Below, piece by piece: positions 1 through 9,040 of a stretch of 64,000 bases of DNA. The DNA is from Streptomyces fulvoviolaceus (GTDB taxonomy: Bacteria > Actinomycetota > Actinomycetes > Streptomycetales > Streptomycetaceae). The notes below the pieces were generated by a model, which worked only from the letters and a program-made list of their open reading frames with translations, was not told the origin of the DNA and ran no database searches. The DNA lies in the NCBI RefSeq assembly GCF_000718165.1, contig NZ_JOEY01000064.1, positions 1 to 64,000 of the forward strand. The letters run 5' to 3'. Numbering within the stretch: position 1 is the stretch's first letter; the number at the start of each line of letters is the position of its first letter. Made by a program: the position numbers and the translations under genes.

Positions 1-161
1 GGATGGCGTCCCGCGTGATGGTGTAGGCGATCAACGTGTGGGAGTGCGCGGGCGTTTGCCCGGGGCGCACACCTGATGCAGGCGGCCGCTCCCTGACCAA
101 GGGGCGGGCCACCGTGCAACTCTCCCTGCTAAAACGCCAGTTCAAGCGGTGGGAGTGCACG

Positions 162-1276
162 ATGGCCCTGTCTCAGTCTGACCTGTTACGCCTGCTTGAG
201 TCACTACGCTCGACCGACGGAAGCGAGCTCGTCCGCGTCATCGCCGAGCGGATGGTGCAGGAGCTGATCGAGGCCGAGGCGAGTGCGCACATCGGTGCCG
301 AGTGGAACGAACACACGCCCTCGCGGACGACCGTCCGCAACGGGCACCGCGACCGGGTGCTGACCACGCTGGCCGGCGATCTCGACCTGGAGATCCCCAA
401 GGTCCGCACCGGCAGCTTCTTCCCGTCGCTGCTGGAGCGTCGGCGCCGCATCGATCAGGCCCTCTACGCCGTCATCATGGAGGCATACGTGCATGGCGTC
501 TCCACGCGCAGCGTGGATGACCTGGTCAAAGCGTTGGGCGGAGACAGCGGGATCTCCAAGTCCGAGGTCTCGCGGATCTGCGAGGCCCTCGACGAGCCGC
601 TGACCGCGTTCCGCACCCGCCCGCTGGATCATGTCCGCTTCCCCTACGTCTACCTGGACGCGACCTACTGCAAGGCGAGGGTGAACCACCAGATCGTGTC
701 GCAGGCCGTCGTGGTCGCCACCGGCATCACCGAGGACGGAGGCCGCGAGGTCCTGGGCCTGATGGTCGGAGACAGCGAGAGCGAGGCGTTCTGGAAGGAT
801 TTCCTGCGTTCCCTGCGCGAACGGGGCCTGTCCGGCGTCCGGCTGGTCATCACCGACCAGCACCTGGGACTGGTCGCCGCGGTCCGCAAGGTCATGCTCG
901 GCGCCGCCTGGCAGCGGTGCAGGGTTCATTTCCTGCGCAACGTCTTCAACGTGATCGACCGGGATTCCGGCGAGATGGTCGCCGCGACGATCCGCACGAT
1001 CTTCACCCAGCCGACCGCCGACCTCGTGCGCGCCCAGCTCGACACCGTCGCCGACATGCTCGGCACCCAGTTTCCCAAGGTCAAAGCCATGCTGCTGGAG
1101 GCGAAGGAGGACCTGACCGCGTTCGCGGACTTCCCGCCCCGGCACTGGAAGAAGATCCAGTCCACCAACCCGCTGGAGAGGATCAACCGGGAGATCAAAC
1201 GCCGCACCGACGTCGTCCAGGTCTTCCCCAACCCACCTGCCCTGGAACGGCTGGTGACCGCCGTGCTCTTCGAGAC
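162..1276 (+). pseudogene. IS256-family transposase, 5' portion, interrupted
   Basis: Encodes the first ~371 residues of a mutator-type (IS256) DDE transposase, the cut-and-paste enzyme of its element. ATG at 162 fits the usual N-terminus (MALSQSDLL); an upstream in-frame start at 36 only adds atypical residues. Family landmarks include VYLDATY with the first catalytic Asp, VITDQHLGLV, and NPLERINREIKRRTDVV with the Glu region. The frame breaks after TAVLFE near 1276, where an IS110-family element begins; the missing C-terminus (HDEWIAFPRRYLPEG) resumes in frame at 2661. The gene was therefore disrupted by insertion and is very unlikely to be active. Confidence 0.9.
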
Positions 1277-2433
1277 CGGCGGTCACGGATCAGGGCCCAC
1301 AGGACGTTCACGCGTCGCCGGGCCAGGGCGAGCACGGCCTGGACGTGGCGCTTGCCCTCCGCGCGCTTGCGGTCATAGAACTGCCGGGAGTTCGGGTCGC
1401 AGCGGATGCTGACCAACGCGGAGGTATAGAAGACCCGTTGGAGTCGGCGGTGGTACTGGCTGGGGCGGTGCAGGTTGCCGCTGACCTTGCCGGAGTCGCG
1501 TGGCGCGGGAGCAACCCCGGCGAAGGCGGCCAATGCGTCCGGGGAAGCAAAGCCGTCCAGGTTGCCGCCGACAGCGGCCAGAAATTCCGCCCCGAGCACG
1601 GCCCCGATTCCGGGGAGGCTCTGGACAATGTCGGCCAGTTCGTGGCTTCGGAACCGCTCCTCGATGAGCCCGTCGATCTCGCCGATCCGCTCATTGAGGG
1701 CAATCACCTCCTCGGCCAGGGTGCGAACCAGCTGGGCGATGGTTTTCTCTGCTGGCACGGACATCTGCTGGCGCTTGGCTGCCTCAACGGCCCGCTCCGC
1801 GAGAGACCTTGAGTTCTTGACCTTGCGGTTGGCCAGCCACTTTGTCAGCCGCGTAATTCCGGTCCGGCGGATAGCCGCCGGGGTCTGGTAACCGGTCAGT
1901 AGCTTGAGAGGACCGACATAGGTGATGTCCAGGTCCCGCTCGAGCGCAGGGAAGAGACTCAGCAGGGAGCCGCGGAGCCGATTCACTGTCCGGGTGCGGT
2001 CCTCGACCAGGTCCGTACGGCGCCCGGTCAGCAGTTTGAGTTCGAGCGCGGCCTCATCGCCGAAGTTGATCGGGCGCAGGTCGCGCCGCATGCGGGCCTG
2101 GTCGGCGATGACGTAGGCGTCGCGGGCGTCGGTCTTGCCTTCGCCGCGGTAGCCGTCGGAAGCGCGGTTGACAAGGCGTCCGGGTATATAGAGGACTCTC
2201 TGGCCGTGCGCAATGAGCAGGGCCAGTAGAAGCGCCGGCTCGCCGCCGGTCATGTCGATCGCCCAGGTCACCTCGTCTCCCGCGGCCATGCCCAAGACGT
2301 CACCAATCAGCTGCAGCAGCTCTGGTTCATCGTTCACGACACGGCGCGACAATCGGGTGTTGCCCTCGGCGTCCAGGGCCAGGCCGTGGTGGTGGCCCTT
2401 GCCGCTGTCGATCCCTGCCCATATCCGGCTCAT
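1195..2433 (-). CDS. IS110-family transposase (DEDD/serine)
   Basis: RuvC-like DEDD plus Tnp_20 transposase that recombines circular element DNA into a target guided by a bridge RNA. Visible motifs are WAGIDSGKGHHH at the N-terminus (first Asp), AIDMTGGEPALL, KTDARDAYVIAD (Asp pair), the SLPGIGAVLGAEFLAAVG helix-hairpin-helix segment, and a C-terminal serine region FYTSALVSIRC. The ATG at 2433 begins a canonical N-terminus. The element ends near 1277, just after VLWALIRDR; the last ~27 codons (1195-1276) are read out of the element into antisense IS256 sequence. Either the element normally lacks its own stop or its right end lost a few codons. Function is possible but unproven. Confidence 0.88.
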   Translation of the reverse strand: MSRIWAGIDSGKGHHHGLALDAEGNTRLSRRVVNDEPELLQLIGDVLGMAAGDEVTWAIDMTGGEPALLLALLIAHGQRVLYIPGRLVNRASDGYRGEGKTDARDAYVIADQARMRRDLRPINFGDEAALELKLLTGRRTDLVEDRTRTVNRLRGSLLSLFPALERDLDITYVGPLKLLTGYQTPAAIRRTGITRLTKWLANRKVKNSRSLAERAVEAAKRQQMSVPAEKTIAQLVRTLAEEVIALNERIGEIDGLIEERFRSHELADIVQSLPGIGAVLGAEFLAAVGGNLDGFASPDALAAFAGVAPAPRDSGKVSGNLHRPSQYHRRLQRVFYTSALVSIRCDPNSRQFYDRKRAEGKRHVQAVLALARRRVNVLWALIRDRRSRRARRSPAVPGQVGWGRPGRRRCGV

Positions 2434-2660
2434 CGTGCTCCTGACGTGCAGACTCGTGCTGTCCGTACCGCAGACGACCTCGCCGGCATTGCTCTACACA
2501 GCGACTTTCTCGCACTTCCCAATCGGCGGCCGAGTCGTCGTGGGGAGCCGGGCGGCCAAGCATCTCGAGCCACAGTCGGCAGCACGACGAAAGCCACACC
2601 CGATTCCCTGGGTGCCGCAACCTTACGAATGGCTGGGGCGATCCCAGAGAGGAAGGTAGA
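1277..2660 (-). mobile_element. IS110-family insertion element inside the IS256 transposase gene
   Basis: Joining base 1276 to base 2661 restores an uninterrupted IS256 transposase frame (Glu-Thr-His-Asp-Glu-Trp), which places the ends of a ~1.38-kb insertion with little doubt. There are no obvious terminal inverted repeats and no target duplication, as expected for IS110 elements. The transposase is on the minus strand with a ~227-bp non-coding stretch upstream of it (2434-2660) and virtually none downstream, the arrangement of the IS110 subgroup rather than IS1111. Boundaries are accurate to a few bases. Confidence 0.85.
2434..2660 (-). ncRNA. candidate bridge-RNA region of the IS110 element
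   Basis: This 227-bp non-coding stretch is upstream of the IS110 transposase inside the element. In the IS110 subgroup the bridge RNA that specifies target and donor is transcribed from the 5' non-coding end. Assignment here is by position only; I did not fold it or identify loops. Guide loops should match the target around the 1276/2661 junction (GCTCTTCGAGAC / GCACGACGAA). Confidence 0.35.
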
Positions 2661-2740
2661 GCACGACGAATGGATCGCCTTCCCCCGCCGCTACCTCCCC
2701 GAAGGCAGCATGGAAGAGCTCTACGCCGAACTCCCCGAAA
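2661..2740 (+). pseudogene. IS256-family transposase, 3' portion
   Basis: Frame encodes HDEWIAFPRRYLPEGSMEELYAELP, the C-terminal signature of the same IS256 transposase whose 5' part ends at 1276. The frame runs on beyond ~2740 into sequence that no longer looks like a transposase tail, so the element's right end is probably lost or just past this point. Confidence 0.8.
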
Positions 2741-3290
2741 GCGCCCCTGCACTACCTGGCCCGGCGCGAAGCCGTCAAAGCGGTACTTGGCTTCCATGGC
2801 ACACCGCATGTTTCCACCACCACACGTGCCGTTGGCCTTCACGAGCCCCTCCCCGCCCATGTCCAGGCGCAGATGACCCCTGATGCCTCGACCGCCCAGC
2901 TGCGGCGGATGGCGTACTTCGCTGAGGGCAGTTACCGCACACGCTTTCTCAGACGCGGAAACCCGACTCCTCAACCCCGCCCTGAGGAGTCAGATTTGCT
3001 GCATACGTACCTGCTCCGACAGCTCCGCCTACCATCTGCAGGGGTAATCGATCTCAACGCTCGGCGGGCAGCGGCAGCCTCGGCACGGTAGAAGCATGAC
3101 AGCACCGAGCACACCCCCATAACGGTCCATCGAGGTTCTCGGTCGAGGAGCCGAGCGAGTTCGAGAACCGTCGCGTAGTCAGCACCCCATGCCTCGACGA
3201 GGCACTGGTCTACAGGGTCGGCCGCCAGCAGTTTCCGACGTGGCCATCGTCTACGCCGACACACGCAGGTCCGGCCGAGGAGAATCACCC
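2741..3290. other. gene debris, no confident gene
   Basis: About 550 bp without an assignable gene. A plus-strand frame ends at 3091 (HYLARREAVKAVLG... RMAYFAEGSYRTRFLRRG) and looks like the 3' piece of a protein whose start is missing. A minus-strand frame (3081-3260, ...VDQCLVEAWGADYATVLELARLLDREPRW) is also coding-like. The two overlap and neither has a convincing start, so both are treated as remnants of unknown genes brought together by the mobile elements to the left. Confidence 0.35.
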
Positions 3291-3292
3291 GA

Positions 3293-5236
3293 GTGACGAA
3301 CAGCCCAAGAATTCTCTGCGATTTCACCTCGGTTACCGCCTCGGACGCCTGCCACGGCACCGCCATCCCCTCGTACAGCAGATGCCTTGCTCATCTGGAT
3401 AGCACCCGGCGCACTGAATACCTGGACAGTTTGTCTCCCGGCTCGGACATCGACTGCAGAGGCGTGGTTTTTACGGGCTCGCTCTTGCGTGAACTCCTTG
3501 ACGCCCTGTCTGACTCAATGGGTCATTCCGTCCTGGGCAACGCATTGTTTGAGGAGGCACACTTTCGGGGGGCTGCGCCCTTCACGGGGGCAGCGTTCAC
3601 AGGAAAGGCATGGTTCGGCAAGGCGAAATTCGCTGGCGCGGCAGGATTCAGATTTGCGAAATTCAACGGAACCGCCCGATTCCGCGGAGCCCATTTCGCC
3701 GGAAAGGCCCACTTCGATCAGGTGCGCTTCGATCAAGGGGCGCGCTTCGAGGACGCCCAGTTCGACGCAGAAGCATCCTTCACCGATGCTCACTTCGTCG
3801 GAGATACGTGGTTCGACAAGGTGGACTTCAGCGCTGCTGTCTGGTTCGAAAGAGCAGAGTTTGACCAGAAAGTTCGCTTTCCAGACACCCAGTTCCATGA
3901 GCCTGCCCTGTTCGAAGAGGCGAAGTTCCACGGCGAGGCTCGCTTCGATCACGGGCATTTCCATCGCGAGACCGGTTTTGATCAGATTCTCGTTGGCGGC
4001 GCAGCCAGCTTCGAGGGAGCCCGGTTCGACGGCATGGCCCGGTTCGACCAGGCCCGATTCGCCGACCACGCCTCGTTCGCCGACGTTCGGTTCAACGACG
4101 CCTCCCAGATCGGGGCCCTCATGTGTGCGCGCACGCTCGGCCTGTCCGGCGCGGTCTTCATGCTCCCCGTGACACTGCAGATTGCGGCCGGGGAGCTGGT
4201 ATGTGCGCGCACGCAGTGGGAGTCCACGGCGACGCTCCAGGTGAGATATGCCCGAGTAGATCTCACGGGTGCCGTGTTGTCTGCCCCTCTCGACGTGACC
4301 GCTCACCCTGTGCCCTTCATGACGCACAGCGGACGCGCAGTGGACGAAAGCCTGCTGACCGGCCGGGATGAGGCAGTCCAAGTGGTCTCGGTACGCGGCG
4401 TGGACGCTGCTCACCTGGTACTCACCGACACCGATCTCAGTACCTGCCGGTTCACGGGAGCCTTCCACCTGGACCAGATCCGGCTCGAGGGCCGTACCGT
4501 CTTCGCCGAGGTGCCTTCAGGCATCCACAGACGCTTCCGGGTCTGGCCTACTCACTGGTCCCAGCGACGCACCGTGGCCGAAGAACACCAGTGGCGTGCC
4601 CAGGCCACGAAGCAGGGTCCCAATCCTGACGGCGCCTCACCACGCCTGTGGCGGACCGGACCGGACCACGGTCATGCGGTACACACACCGGATCCAGACG
4701 ACGTCACCGCGGTGTACCGGCAGCTACGCAAGGCATTCGAGGACGGCAAAAATGAACCCGGAGCTGCGGACTTCTACTACGGCGAGTCGGAAATGCGCCG
4801 CCACGACCGCGTCACAACATCACGCTCCGAGCGACTCCTACTGCACGGCTACTGGCTTCTGTCCGGATACGGACTACGCGCCTTTCGAGCCTTCGGCTGG
4901 CTCCTCGTCGCCATGGGGATCACCATCCTGCTTCTGATGAGCCTCGGCCTCCCCCAGCACTCCCCTCGGCAGGAAGCGACCGGCATCGTCCCGGCTGGCG
5001 GAGGCCGCGTGACGCTCACGCTCGATCAGGACGACCCGCAGAACCCCAGCGGCGACTGGTTCACCAGCGAGCGGTTCGAGAAGTCCTTCAGCATCACCTT
5101 GAACTCGGTCATCTTCCGCTCCAGCGGCCAGGACCTCACCACCGCCGGCACGTACATCGAGATGGCCTCCCGCCTGTTCGAACCCGCCCTCCTGGCCCTC
5201 ACCGTCCTCGCCATCCGCGGACGCATCAAACGTTGA
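3293..5236 (+). CDS. pentapeptide-like repeat membrane protein
   Basis: A 647-residue protein starting at GTG 3293, preceded by an AGGAG site 9-10 bases upstream. Residues ~85-280 are a long run of repeats with a Phe every five residues (xxFxxAxF), the pattern of pentapeptide-repeat right-handed beta helices. The middle (~280-400) has weaker repeats, followed by a charged linker and, near residues 545-570, a strong membrane segment (GWLLVAMGITILLLM). A second hydrophobic stretch lies near the C-terminus before a basic RGRIKR end. Streptomyces carry many such proteins of unknown role; the layout suggests a helical cytoplasmic scaffold anchored in the membrane. It stands alone between debris on both sides, and its function is unknown. 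Confidence 0.85.
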   Translation: MTNSPRILCDFTSVTASDACHGTAIPSYSRCLAHLDSTRRTEYLDSLSPGSDIDCRGVVFTGSLLRELLDALSDSMGHSVLGNALFEEAHFRGAAPFTGAAFTGKAWFGKAKFAGAAGFRFAKFNGTARFRGAHFAGKAHFDQVRFDQGARFEDAQFDAEASFTDAHFVGDTWFDKVDFSAAVWFERAEFDQKVRFPDTQFHEPALFEEAKFHGEARFDHGHFHRETGFDQILVGGAASFEGARFDGMARFDQARFADHASFADVRFNDASQIGALMCARTLGLSGAVFMLPVTLQIAAGELVCARTQWESTATLQVRYARVDLTGAVLSAPLDVTAHPVPFMTHSGRAVDESLLTGRDEAVQVVSVRGVDAAHLVLTDTDLSTCRFTGAFHLDQIRLEGRTVFAEVPSGIHRRFRVWPTHWSQRRTVAEEHQWRAQATKQGPNPDGASPRLWRTGPDHGHAVHTPDPDDVTAVYRQLRKAFEDGKNEPGAADFYYGESEMRRHDRVTTSRSERLLLHGYWLLSGYGLRAFRAFGWLLVAMGITILLLMSLGLPQHSPRQEATGIVPAGGGRVTLTLDQDDPQNPSGDWFTSERFEKSFSITLNSVIFRSSGQDLTTAGTYIEMASRLFEPALLALTVLAIRGRIKR

Positions 5237-5470
5237 CTTCGAGGATGAGCGGCTCAACACCGCGCTGCGCGGCCTGGATGCGTCCAAGCAGCAGGTGGTG
5301 CTGCGTACGCTGAGGACGAAGGAAGCACCTAGACCGAGGCCGCGGCGGCCGCCTGCGTCGTCAAGCCCCGCGACCGTCGGCATGATGGCGTCGTCGGCGT
5401 GAGCCGTGCCATCGCTGCCGTACGCCAGCGGGCCCCAGCCGGCGGCGAGACCTCCCCGCGCAGTGTTGGG
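5237..5470 (+). pseudogene. remnant of an HTH/sigma-region-like gene
   Basis: Two consecutive frames make up one broken coding stretch: FEDERLNTALRGLDASKQQVVL from 5239, then after a shift near 5320-5330 TEAAAAACVVKPRDRR...AVRQRAP. Both resemble the C-terminal part of small Streptomyces sigma-factor-like or HTH proteins, in which a region TWTEAAAAAG follows. No start is present; it is probably a 3' relic. Family assignment is tentative. Confidence 0.35.
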
Positions 5471-5610
5471 TGATGGACGGGGCGGCGGGGTCGGCCACCG
5501 TTCCCGAACAGTGCCGGTGGGCTCTTCATATGCCCCGGTCGGAAGCGTGGGCGGGGCCGCCGTCTGGTGGGATGCTGAGCGCAGCGCCTGCGATGGCGCG
5601 TGGGGGATCT

Positions 5611-6000
5611 ATGTTGATCCGACGACGGGCAATGACCAAGTGCGGGGTCGCCGTTGCAGCGGCCGTACTGAGCTGGGGTGCCGTGGCGTGCGGAGCCGCT
5701 ACAGATCCACCGGGAGGGGATACGGGCCCCCTGCCTGAGACCAGTGGGGACGTCGGGGCCCCCACCCTCACCGGTACAGCACCAACCAGTGGCCCCACCG
5801 GCACAGGCGAGGTGCCTCCGCCCCCTCCTCCACCAACGAACACCTTTCCGAGCGATGGACAGCCTCCGCTCCCAACCGACCAACCGTCGCCGACGCCGAC
5901 GCCGACGTGCAGCGAACTGCCTACTACGTCGCTCTCGCCGTCCTGTCTCTCGCCCTCACCGGATGGCTCCGGACCGTCGCCTGAACCGGATGAGTCCTGA
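5611..6000 (+). CDS. proline-rich lipoprotein
   Basis: A 129-residue exported lipoprotein. ATG 5611 is chosen because GGGGGA lies just upstream and because it gives a compact signal peptide (basic MLIRRR, hydrophobic core VAVAAAVLSW) ending in the lipobox GAVAC. The mature part is low-complexity, rich in Pro, Thr, Ser and Gly with a run of prolines near residue 75, resembling a cell-wall spacer rather than a catalytic domain. It is followed after 8 bases by a membrane-protein gene, so the two are probably co-transcribed. No specific function can be assigned. Confidence 0.75.
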   Translation: MLIRRRAMTKCGVAVAAAVLSWGAVACGAATDPPGGDTGPLPETSGDVGAPTLTGTAPTSGPTGTGEVPPPPPPPTNTFPSDGQPPLPTDQPSPTPTPTCSELPTTSLSPSCLSPSPDGSGPSPEPDES

Positions 6001-6008
6001 GGCAGCCG

Positions 6009-7028
6009 ATGGCCTCCACCGGGACACCGGCACCCGCCGACGGCTCTCCACGTCCGTCCTCCCGCAGCCGACGCCACGCAGTGCGACAGAGGACGGCGCG
6101 GCGGGCAGCGCCCCCGCCTGCTGCCGTTCGACGCAGAGTGCGTCGTGCGGCACGCAGGCGCGACGGGCTAAGTCCCCAGCGGCCGGCGACCGTGTGGGGT
6201 GGCAGTCCGGTTGAGCTGGCCAACTCGGCTTTCGGCGCGGGCTCGTTCATCGTGGCGCTGATGCTCTTCGCCGGCTTCGTCCACAGCAGCGTCTACTACG
6301 GTTACTTCCACCTGGAGAGCTCCGCCATCGGCTTCGACTCGGTCGAACTGGCACTGCGCAGCCTGCGACTGGCCACGTTCCCCGTGCTCATCACCCTGGC
6401 CCTGGCGATCGTCCTGCCGCGCCTTCCCGAGCTGCTGCCGACGCTCGGTGTCCCCTCCCACCTCATCCGGCGCATGCGCCGCGCCGGACGGGCGGTGGCC
6501 CGGGCCTATCTCGCCTTCGTCGCCGCCGGCATCGTCCTGATGCTGTTATGGCGCTACATCCAGCCCTTCGCCTGGGCCGCTCCCCTCCTGGTGGCGTGCG
6601 GCTTGATCCTTGGCCAGACCAGCGCCGCAGCGCCCGTGGCGACCAGACGACGGCGCCTGTGGGACCGTGCACTCCCCGTGGCCGGCGCCGCGCTGTTCCT
6701 GATGTGGGTGGTGGCCCTGGCCGCCGGGCAGCTCGGCCGCCAGGACGCGGAGCGCGACGCCGAACGGCTCGTGCGGCGGGTCGCCGTCCTCGTCCACAGC
6801 ACCGAGCAACTGAGCATCACCGGTCCCCCCGGACTGGTCATCGAAGACCTCGGTGAAGGCCTGCACTACCGGTACCGCTACAGCGGCCTGCGACTGCTGG
6901 TCGAACGAGACCACCGCTACTACCTGCTGCCACTGGGCTGGAACCACAACACGGACCCCACCTACGTCATCGACGACGACGAAACCATCCGGATCGAACT
7001 ACGCCCCGGCACCCAGCCCCGCCGGTGA
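6009..7028 (+). CDS. multi-pass membrane protein, unknown function
   Basis: A 339-residue protein with a basic, Arg/Pro-rich N-terminal ~65 residues. Hydrophobic segments follow near residues 75-95 (FIVALMLFAGFVHSSVYY), 115-135 (LATFPVLITLALAIVLP), 165-185 (ARAYLAFVAAGIVLMLLW), 190-205 and 225-245 (VAGAALFLMWVVALAAG). The C-terminal ~95 residues are soluble and end in an acidic/beta-rich region. ATG 6009 follows the lipoprotein stop by 8 bases. Some of the Arg-rich N-terminus could be non-native if translation starts at a later codon, but I see no better start. Not recognised as a named family. Confidence 0.7.
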   Translation: MASTGTPAPADGSPRPSSRSRRHAVRQRTARRAAPPPAAVRRRVRRAARRRDGLSPQRPATVWGGSPVELANSAFGAGSFIVALMLFAGFVHSSVYYGYFHLESSAIGFDSVELALRSLRLATFPVLITLALAIVLPRLPELLPTLGVPSHLIRRMRRAGRAVARAYLAFVAAGIVLMLLWRYIQPFAWAAPLLVACGLILGQTSAAAPVATRRRRLWDRALPVAGAALFLMWVVALAAGQLGRQDAERDAERLVRRVAVLVHSTEQLSITGPPGLVIEDLGEGLHYRYRYSGLRLLVERDHRYYLLPLGWNHNTDPTYVIDDDETIRIELRPGTQPRR

Positions 7029-7423
7029 CCAAACCCCGTCCTCACCCGCACCGTCACTTGATCCATAGGACCGCGCGGCTTCACGGGCAGGTGGCGGGCA
7101 TACCACCGGCGAAGGGACTCGTTGGGAGTGCACACCGCCTGCAGCGCACGTACGTACAGGCTGGACGGGGGCGGGTCCTGCACTTGGTGCATGACCAGTG
7201 TGGTGTCGTGCCGTCTCGCTGCCCTGCTGTGCCGCTATGGTTCTGGGCTGCGGCAGGATGCGCACGCCGCGAGCCTGCGTCCGGTACCCCGCACCGGTCA
7301 TGCACCAGGCGAAGGACACCGGAACTGACTCGGTTCCAGGGACGGTCCCGCACCGTTTCGCCCATGCCTGCGCGTCATCGACTCTGCGGGGCAGCGGGGG
7401 CCCTGGAGCGGAGATCGATCCTC
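7029..7423. other. 395-bp non-coding stretch with an inverted repeat
   Basis: No convincing gene. The main feature is a 19-bp inverted repeat at 7185-7203 and 7289-7307 (TGGTGCATGACC core, two mismatches), 85 bp apart. Open frames here are products of that symmetry: both strands encode a similar Leu-Val-His-Asp-x-Cys-Gly-Val string. Confidence 0.5.
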
Positions 7424-8350
7424 ATGACCAAGTCCGGTGCGAGCGGCCCCAAGGCCCGTGCCCGCAAGGCGCAGCAGGCGGCTGGTGTCCGCTACACCCA
7501 GGTCCGCCGCACGAGCTCGCCGTCACGCAACGGGCGCACGGTGCAGTTCCTGCTGGAGGACCGGTACGAGCTCGGCACGCTCGAGGTGCAGATCGCGGCC
7601 GCATGGGCGCGGCAGGGACTGCGGGTGCTGCTGGTGCACGAGTACAAGCCGTACGGGATCAACATGGCCCTGTACTCCCGCCGCGCCCGGGAACGCAAGG
7701 CCGCCGAACAGCGGCAGCAGGCCTGGCCCGGGCACCGCAGCACCCTGCTGTGGACGGCCGGCACCGGCCGGGACCAGGGCGGGCTGCTGGTCGAGCAGCA
7801 CACCCCATGGTCGACTCCGCCCGCCGAACCCAGGCTCCTCACACGTGACGACAACCCGCTCCGCGACGCACTGCAGTGGGGACGCCGCTACTTCGACACG
7901 GTGGTACTGATGGGTCGCCCGACCTGGCCGCACCGCGAGCTCGTGGACCACTTCGTCGTGCTCGCCGCCAGCAACGGCATCCCCGTCACCGAGACCCTCA
8001 CCCACGGCGCGGTACCGGAGGAGCGCCAAGAGCATCCGCTCACCCCCGAGCAGAGTGCCGCGCTGCTGCGCGAGCGGTACCTGAACTTCCTCTACCACCG
8101 TCCGTCCGCGTTCCTCGGAATGATCACCGGAAACCGCGAACTGCCGGCCGCGGAGCTCGAACCCGGCTTCGTCCACGCGGTCGAAGCCAACATGGCCGCC
8201 GCCGGAATCCCGCTCCTGGGTCACGTCCACGTCGGCGACCACGACCTGGCCACGCACGCCCGCCGTACCGACCAGGCAGTCCTGGTCGCCGCCTCCTCGC
8301 TCGATCCCGGCGTCGAACAGGCCGCGAAGACCATCACAGACCGCTGGTAG
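7424..8350 (+). CDS. plasmid-type hypothetical protein, ParA-like N-terminal region possible
   Basis: A 308-residue cytoplasmic protein. The frame is open further upstream, but ATG 7424 is preferred: a GGAG lies ~10 bases upstream, and the peptide then begins MTKSGASGPKARARKAQQAAGVRYTQVRR, the kind of basic leader seen in many actinomycete plasmid proteins. The region ~55-80 (LGTLEVQIAAAWARQGLRVLLVHEYKP) resembles the strand-helix layout of ParA/MinD-like ATPases, but no clear Walker A lysine motif is present, so ATPase activity is not supported. The C-terminal third has no motif I recognise. A plasmid maintenance or transfer role is a guess from the leader sequence only. Confidence 0.7.
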   Translation: MTKSGASGPKARARKAQQAAGVRYTQVRRTSSPSRNGRTVQFLLEDRYELGTLEVQIAAAWARQGLRVLLVHEYKPYGINMALYSRRARERKAAEQRQQAWPGHRSTLLWTAGTGRDQGGLLVEQHTPWSTPPAEPRLLTRDDNPLRDALQWGRRYFDTVVLMGRPTWPHRELVDHFVVLAASNGIPVTETLTHGAVPEERQEHPLTPEQSAALLRERYLNFLYHRPSAFLGMITGNRELPAAELEPGFVHAVEANMAAAGIPLLGHVHVGDHDLATHARRTDQAVLVAASSLDPGVEQAAKTITDRW

Positions 8351-8549
8351 CCACCCGGGGCTGCGGCAACGCACGGTCGCTCATCTCGGCCCTGCCTGTT
8401 GGGCCCTTTGAGGAGATACCCGCGAAGGGCCTACTAGAAAGTTGCAGGTTCTCGGACTGCGCAGGTCTGGCTACGGTGACATTTCGTCTGGGCAAAACTC
8501 CTGCGGGGCACCGAGACACGTGCCCTGCTCGGCCAACAACGGGGGATCC

Positions 8550-8966
8550 ATGAACATTCGCAAGCAGCTCGTCACCCTTGCCGTTACCGGCGCACTCGCC
8601 GGGACTGGCCTCATCGGGACTGCTTCCACCGCCAGCGCGGCCACCTGCCTCGGCAGCGCACACTCCTTCACCAAGGCCGTAGACAACCATTACCACCCGC
8701 CATACAAGGAAAACCGCTTCCTCGCGACGAGCAGCAGCTGTGCGGACATCAACATCAAGCTCAGCAGCGCGTACACGGAGAACGTGAAGGTCTGCTTCTA
8801 TCGCGCGGGTGGCGACCTCAACTACTGCCAGAGCGAGGAGAAGTCGGTCGCACCTGGCGCGTGGAAGGTGATCGCCACGGACGTCGCGGACAACGTTCTC
8901 TACAAGCTGTACTTCGGCAAGGCCGCCGCCTATGACCGGAAGATCACCGGCAGCTGGGCTTCGTAG
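8550..8966 (+). CDS. small secreted protein
   Basis: A 138-residue protein beginning at ATG 8550 with GGGGGA six bases upstream. It has a typical Sec signal peptide: basic MNIRKQ, hydrophobic core, and a TASTASA cleavage site around residue 30. The mature ~108-residue domain contains four Cys, enough for two disulfides, plus many aromatic and polar residues, in keeping with a stable extracellular domain. A strong hairpin terminator follows 24 bases after the stop, so it is probably a single-gene transcript. Streptomyces secrete many such small proteins, some of them inhibitors or spore-surface factors; no family is recognised here. Confidence 0.82.
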   Translation: MNIRKQLVTLAVTGALAGTGLIGTASTASAATCLGSAHSFTKAVDNHYHPPYKENRFLATSSSCADINIKLSSAYTENVKVCFYRAGGDLNYCQSEEKSVAPGAWKVIATDVADNVLYKLYFGKAAAYDRKITGSWAS

Positions 8967-8990
8967 ACCGCCCAGCTCGCCTGCCGCAGA

Positions 8991-9023
8991 GTGGCCCTCA
9001 GCAATTCCTCCGCTGAGGGCCAC
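8991..9023 (+). terminator. factor-independent-type hairpin after the secreted-protein gene
   Basis: A perfect 12-bp stem (GTGGCCCTCAGC pairing with GCTGAGGGCCAC) with a 9-base loop, followed by a short AT-rich stretch ACCAATTT. It begins 24 bases after the stop at 8966. Confidence 0.75.
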
Positions 9024-9040
9024 ACCAATTTGCCGCACTG

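Noticed and set aside
7025..7423. N-terminal extension of the 7424 gene back to 7025
   Set aside because: The extra 133 codons cross the inverted repeat and lack coding character; ATG 7424 has a ribosome site and the expected basic leader.
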